Shown here: in pieces, positions 5,704 through 8,324 of the stretch
How positions within the stretch are numbered: the first letter of the stretch is position 1
Layout of the letters: every line of letters begins with the position of its first letter
Origin: Vulcanimicrobiia bacterium
GTDB lineage: Bacteria; Eremiobacterota; Eremiobacteria; Baltobacterales; Baltobacteraceae
Direction of reading: 5' to 3'
Length of the DNA stretch: 8,324 nt
Assembly (NCBI GenBank): GCA_024281135.1
Contig: JAMXLG010000344.1
Span: forward strand, 1-8,324
Program-made: the position numbers and the translations under genes
The notes under the pieces: generated by a model
Database searches by the model: none
What the model was told of the DNA's origin: nothing
The model's input: the letters and a program-made list of their open reading frames with translations, nothing else

Positions 5704-7077
5704 ATGAGCTGGAATACGATTAAACCATTTGTCAAAGCGCTCGTGATTATCGCGGTCGTCGCCTATTCAATTTGGACGATTCTTCCGCTCGACCAGCGCA
5801 TTCACTTAGGTCTGGACTTGCAAGGCGGCTCGCGCCTGCTGCTCCAGCTCTCGCCGACGAACGACGTGACGAAGATCACGCCGGAGGTCCAAGCGCAGAC
5901 GCGCCAGGTCATCGACCAGCGCATCAACTCACTCGGCGTCACCGAGCCGCAGATCAGTAACGTCGGCAGCGACCGCATTCTCGTCGAGATTCCGAACTTG
6001 AAGAATCCCGACCAAGCGGAACAACTGCTCAAACAGGTCGCAGTGCTCGATTACAAGATCATGCCGCCGGACGTGTATCGCAAAGCCGAGAACGCGCTGC
6101 AGATCGTAAACTCGCCGGCGAATTCGGCCGGCATCACGGCGAAGCAGCGCGCCGAAGCGAAAGTGTACGTCGAGAAAGGCGCATACGATGCGTCGGGTTC
6201 GGTCGTGTACACCGGTAAAGAACTGAAGTCCGCGCAAGCCGGCTACGATCAGTCGGGCAATCCGAACATTCAGTTCCAGACGAAGAATCCGTCGAAGTTC
6301 GGCCGGATGACGACAGCGAATATCGGCAAACTGCTCGCGATTTTCCTCGATCATCGCTATGTGTCGGCCGCGACGATTCAAAGCCCCATCTTCGATAGCG
6401 GGCAAATCACGGGCCAGTTCACGCAAGACTACACCGTAACGCTTGCCAACGAACTCAATGCCGGCGCGCTTCCTGCGCACATCGACATCATCGAGAAAGA
6501 AACGATCGGACCGACGCTCGGTGCGATCGACCTCGATAAGTCGCTGAAGGCGTCGATGCTCGGTCTTGGTCTCGTGTTGCTCTTCATGATCCTCGTGTAC
6601 CGCTTGCCGGGCTTCCTCGCCGACATCGCGCTCGCCATCTACGTCCTCGTGATGCTTGGGATTCTCGCGATCTCGCATGCGACGCTCACGCTCCCGGGTA
6701 TCGCCGGTTTCGTGCTCTCGATCGGTATGGCGGTTGACGCGAACGTCCTAATTTTCGAACGCATCAAGGAAGAACTCTGGAACGGTAAATCGTTCCGTTC
6801 GGCCGTGCGCGTCGGATTCTCGCGCGCGTTCTCGGCCGTGTTCGACAGCCACTTCACGACGATCGTCGGTGCGGGCGTGCTCTACATGCTTGGTACCGGC
6901 ACGGTGAAAGGCTTCGCGTTCACGCTCTTCTGGGGAACGGTCGTATCGCTAGTCACCGCCGTTTTCGTTACTCGTTTCTTCATCGACACACTCGTCGACA
7001 ACAACGTGCTCACGTCACCGGAGCTCTACGGCGTCAAATCCGAAGACGTCGGTATCTTCGCGAAAGCGGGGGCATAG
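5704..7077 (+). CDS. secD: Protein translocase subunit SecD
   Basis: Inner-membrane subunit that, with SecF, uses the proton gradient to pull exported proteins out of the SecYEG channel on the outer side of the membrane. It has 457 residues, at the short end for stand-alone SecD (E. coli ~615). A membrane helix at about 10-28 is followed by LGLDLQGGSRLLLQL (35-49), the periplasmic P1 region with DQRINSLGVTEP (71-82), and TGKELKSAQAGYD (170-182). LNAGALPAHIDIIEKETIGP (251-270) begins the five-helix RND-type core. GMAVDANVLIFERIKEEL (341-358) carries D345, matching the proton-pathway Asp of TM4. The core ends with GFAFTLFWGTVVSLVTAVF (403-421). The ATG at 5704 directly precedes the first helix, though no good Shine-Dalgarno sequence is visible. 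secF follows after 9 bases, so the two are surely co-transcribed. Confidence 0.97.
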   Translation: MSWNTIKPFVKALVIIAVVAYSIWTILPLDQRIHLGLDLQGGSRLLLQLSPTNDVTKITPEVQAQTRQVIDQRINSLGVTEPQISNVGSDRILVEIPNLKNPDQAEQLLKQVAVLDYKIMPPDVYRKAENALQIVNSPANSAGITAKQRAEAKVYVEKGAYDASGSVVYTGKELKSAQAGYDQSGNPNIQFQTKNPSKFGRMTTANIGKLLAIFLDHRYVSAATIQSPIFDSGQITGQFTQDYTVTLANELNAGALPAHIDIIEKETIGPTLGAIDLDKSLKASMLGLGLVLLFMILVYRLPGFLADIALAIYVLVMLGILAISHATLTLPGIAGFVLSIGMAVDANVLIFERIKEELWNGKSFRSAVRVGFSRAFSAVFDSHFTTIVGAGVLYMLGTGTVKGFAFTLFWGTVVSLVTAVFVTRFFIDTLVDNNVLTSPELYGVKSEDVGIFAKAGA

Positions 7078-7079
7078 GA
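7076..7079 (+). promoter_or_regulatory. Ribosome binding site for secF
   Basis: AGGA overlaps the last two bases of the secD stop codon and lies 7 bases before the secF ATG at 7087. It is the clearest Shine-Dalgarno-like sequence at any start in this window. It supports both the secF start choice and translation closely following secD. Confidence 0.6.
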
Positions 7080-7086
7080 CCACAAC

Positions 7087-8324
7087 ATGCTATTTCGCAG
7101 ACTGAACTGGAACATCGTCAGCTGGTTCCGCACCGTTTCGGCGATCTCGTATCTCGTCATCGCGCTCGGCGTCGCTGCGATGATCTACCATGGTTTCGAA
7201 GGCGGCCACGGCTTCCAGCCGTCGCATATGCTTCGTCTCGGCCTCTCGTTCACGGGCGGTACCGACGTGCATGTGACGTACAATCAACCTACGACGAGCG
7301 ATGCGGTGAAGGGTGCGCTTGAATCGCTCAATCTCTCCGACGAGCGCATCACCACGGCGGGCAGCGACGGCAAGAGCTTTGAGATCCAAACGCAGACGTC
7401 GTTTGCGAACAACTCGGTCCCGCTCAAAGACGCGCTTGGAAAAGTGGGCACGTACGATGCGAGCAAACTCAGCATCACGGCTCTCGGACCGACACTCGGT
7501 GGTGAGTATCTACGCCTCGCACTGTGGGCCTTGCTGATCGCGCTCAGCATCCAGTTCATCTACATCGCGTTCCGCTTCAACTGGAACTACATCTTCGGTC
7601 TCGTGACGGTTATTGCGCTCGTTCGGGACGCGGCGGTCATGATCGGCATCTACGCGATCGCCAACCGTCCGGCGGACGACGCGTTCCTTGCTGCGGTGCT
7701 GACGGTCATCGGTTACTCGGTCATGGACACGATTGTGATCCTCGACCGTATCCGTGAGAATACGAAGATCATGGGCGGCGCGCCGTACGAGACGATCGTC
7801 AACGAATCGATCAAGCAGACGATGACGCGTTCGGTAAACACCGTCGCGACCGTCGTGATCACGCTCGTCGCGCTGCTGCTGCTCGGCGGCGAGAGCTTGA
7901 AGAACTTCGCGTTCGCGCTGCTCGTCGGTATTCTCTCGGGTGCGTATCACTCGATCTTCTACTCGGCGCCGCTCGTCGTCGTCTTCCGCAAGCGTCAGCT
8001 CGCGGCGGCGGAGCGCAAGCGTCGCGCTGCGCTCTCGACCGCTCCCGCGTCATCGAGCAGCAACGCGCCGACGACCGCGAGCCGCGGCGCATCGCGCGAA
8101 GACATCGTCGCCGCGCGCCGCGCGCGACGCGAGAAGCAAAAGGCAACGCGTCCGGCTGCCACCTCGCCTGCGCGCTACAAGCGCAAAACCGCAACCGCCG
8201 ACGTTGCGGAGATCGATCCGCTCGACGCGCAAGTCTCAGGCTTGCATGACGAAGCCTATGACGAAGGCCACGAAGAGATCAACCTGAATCTCGAGGGTTT
8301 CGACGCCCCCGAGCATGTCGAGCC
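7087..8324 (+). CDS. secF: Protein translocase subunit SecF with long charged C-terminal tail, 3' end beyond window
   Basis: Partner of SecD in the proton-driven Sec accessory complex. The frame is open from the ATG at 7087 to the right edge (412 residues, no stop), so the C-terminus is missing here. It has an N-terminal helix at about 16-34, LGLSFTGGTDVHV (51-63), then ITALGPTLGGEY (130-141) opening a five-helix core: about 143-161, 168-192, 200-217, 250-267 and 274-299. ALVRDAAVMIG (177-187) carries D181, equivalent to the conserved proton-pathway Asp. VIGYSVMDTIVILDRIREN (207-225) is the TM5 signature. Three positions differ from the usual pattern: S54 for Asp, R180 for His, M213 for Asn. 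The core ends near 300, where most SecF proteins end (~300-320 residues). Here at least 112 more residues follow: Arg/Lys/Ala/Ser-rich to about 370, then strongly acidic. Confidence 0.95.
   Translation, partial: MLFRRLNWNIVSWFRTVSAISYLVIALGVAAMIYHGFEGGHGFQPSHMLRLGLSFTGGTDVHVTYNQPTTSDAVKGALESLNLSDERITTAGSDGKSFEIQTQTSFANNSVPLKDALGKVGTYDASKLSITALGPTLGGEYLRLALWALLIALSIQFIYIAFRFNWNYIFGLVTVIALVRDAAVMIGIYAIANRPADDAFLAAVLTVIGYSVMDTIVILDRIRENTKIMGGAPYETIVNESIKQTMTRSVNTVATVVITLVALLLLGGESLKNFAFALLVGILSGAYHSIFYSAPLVVVFRKRQLAAAERKRRAALSTAPASSSSNAPTTASRGASREDIVAARRARREKQKATRPAATSPARYKRKTATADVAEIDPLDAQVSGLHDEAYDEGHEEINLNLEGFDAPEHVE

Noticed and set aside
5929..6678. 249-residue minus-strand open frame within secD
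   Set aside because: It is fully antisense to a well-conserved secD; the charged Arg/Asp-rich composition is typical of an opposite-strand shadow.

Overview
This is a GC-rich bacterial chromosomal window that is almost entirely coding. It holds six protein genes and one decayed gene. The host has a flagellar-type export gate and separate secD and secF genes. The codon style strongly favours GCG, TCG, ACG and CTC. That combination would fit a deep-branching GC-rich phylum such as Eremiobacterota/WPS-2, but this placement is a guess from style only. I see no rRNA, tRNA, CRISPR array or insertion sequence.

Region 1 (1-1351, minus strand) is a long open frame that runs off the left edge. It encodes at least 450 residues: an N-terminal Rossmann-like SLOG nucleotide-sensor domain followed by four predicted membrane helices arranged as two hairpins. 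This resembles the SLOG plus 2TM (SLATT/DUF4231-like) proteins proposed to act in nucleotide-signalled conflict systems.

Region 2 (1352-1598) lies between that gene and the divergent flagellar operon. It is not empty: on the minus strand it carries the wrecked C-terminal half of a short-chain dehydrogenase/reductase (SDR). The relic has one frameshifting deletion that removes the catalytic Tyr and one larger in-frame deletion. Its stop codon directly abuts the ATG of the SLOG gene.

Region 3 (1599-5624, plus strand) is the tightly packed operon fliQ-fliR-flhB-flhA. All three junctions are 4-base ATGA overlaps. Together the products form most of the membrane export gate of the flagellar type III apparatus. 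fliP, which usually precedes fliQ, is missing from its expected place, and the SDR relic sits there instead. FlhA shows an apparent reciprocal Asn/Asp exchange at two normally conserved membrane positions.

Region 4 (5625-5703) is a short regulatory gap. A good sigma70-type promoter has its -35 hexamer overlapping the flhA stop codon, and it is followed by a strong 8-bp hairpin with a T-rich flank just before secD.

Region 5 (5704-8324, plus strand) is secD and secF, the proton-driven accessory motor of the Sec translocon. secF remains open at the right edge and carries an unusually long charged C-terminal tail.
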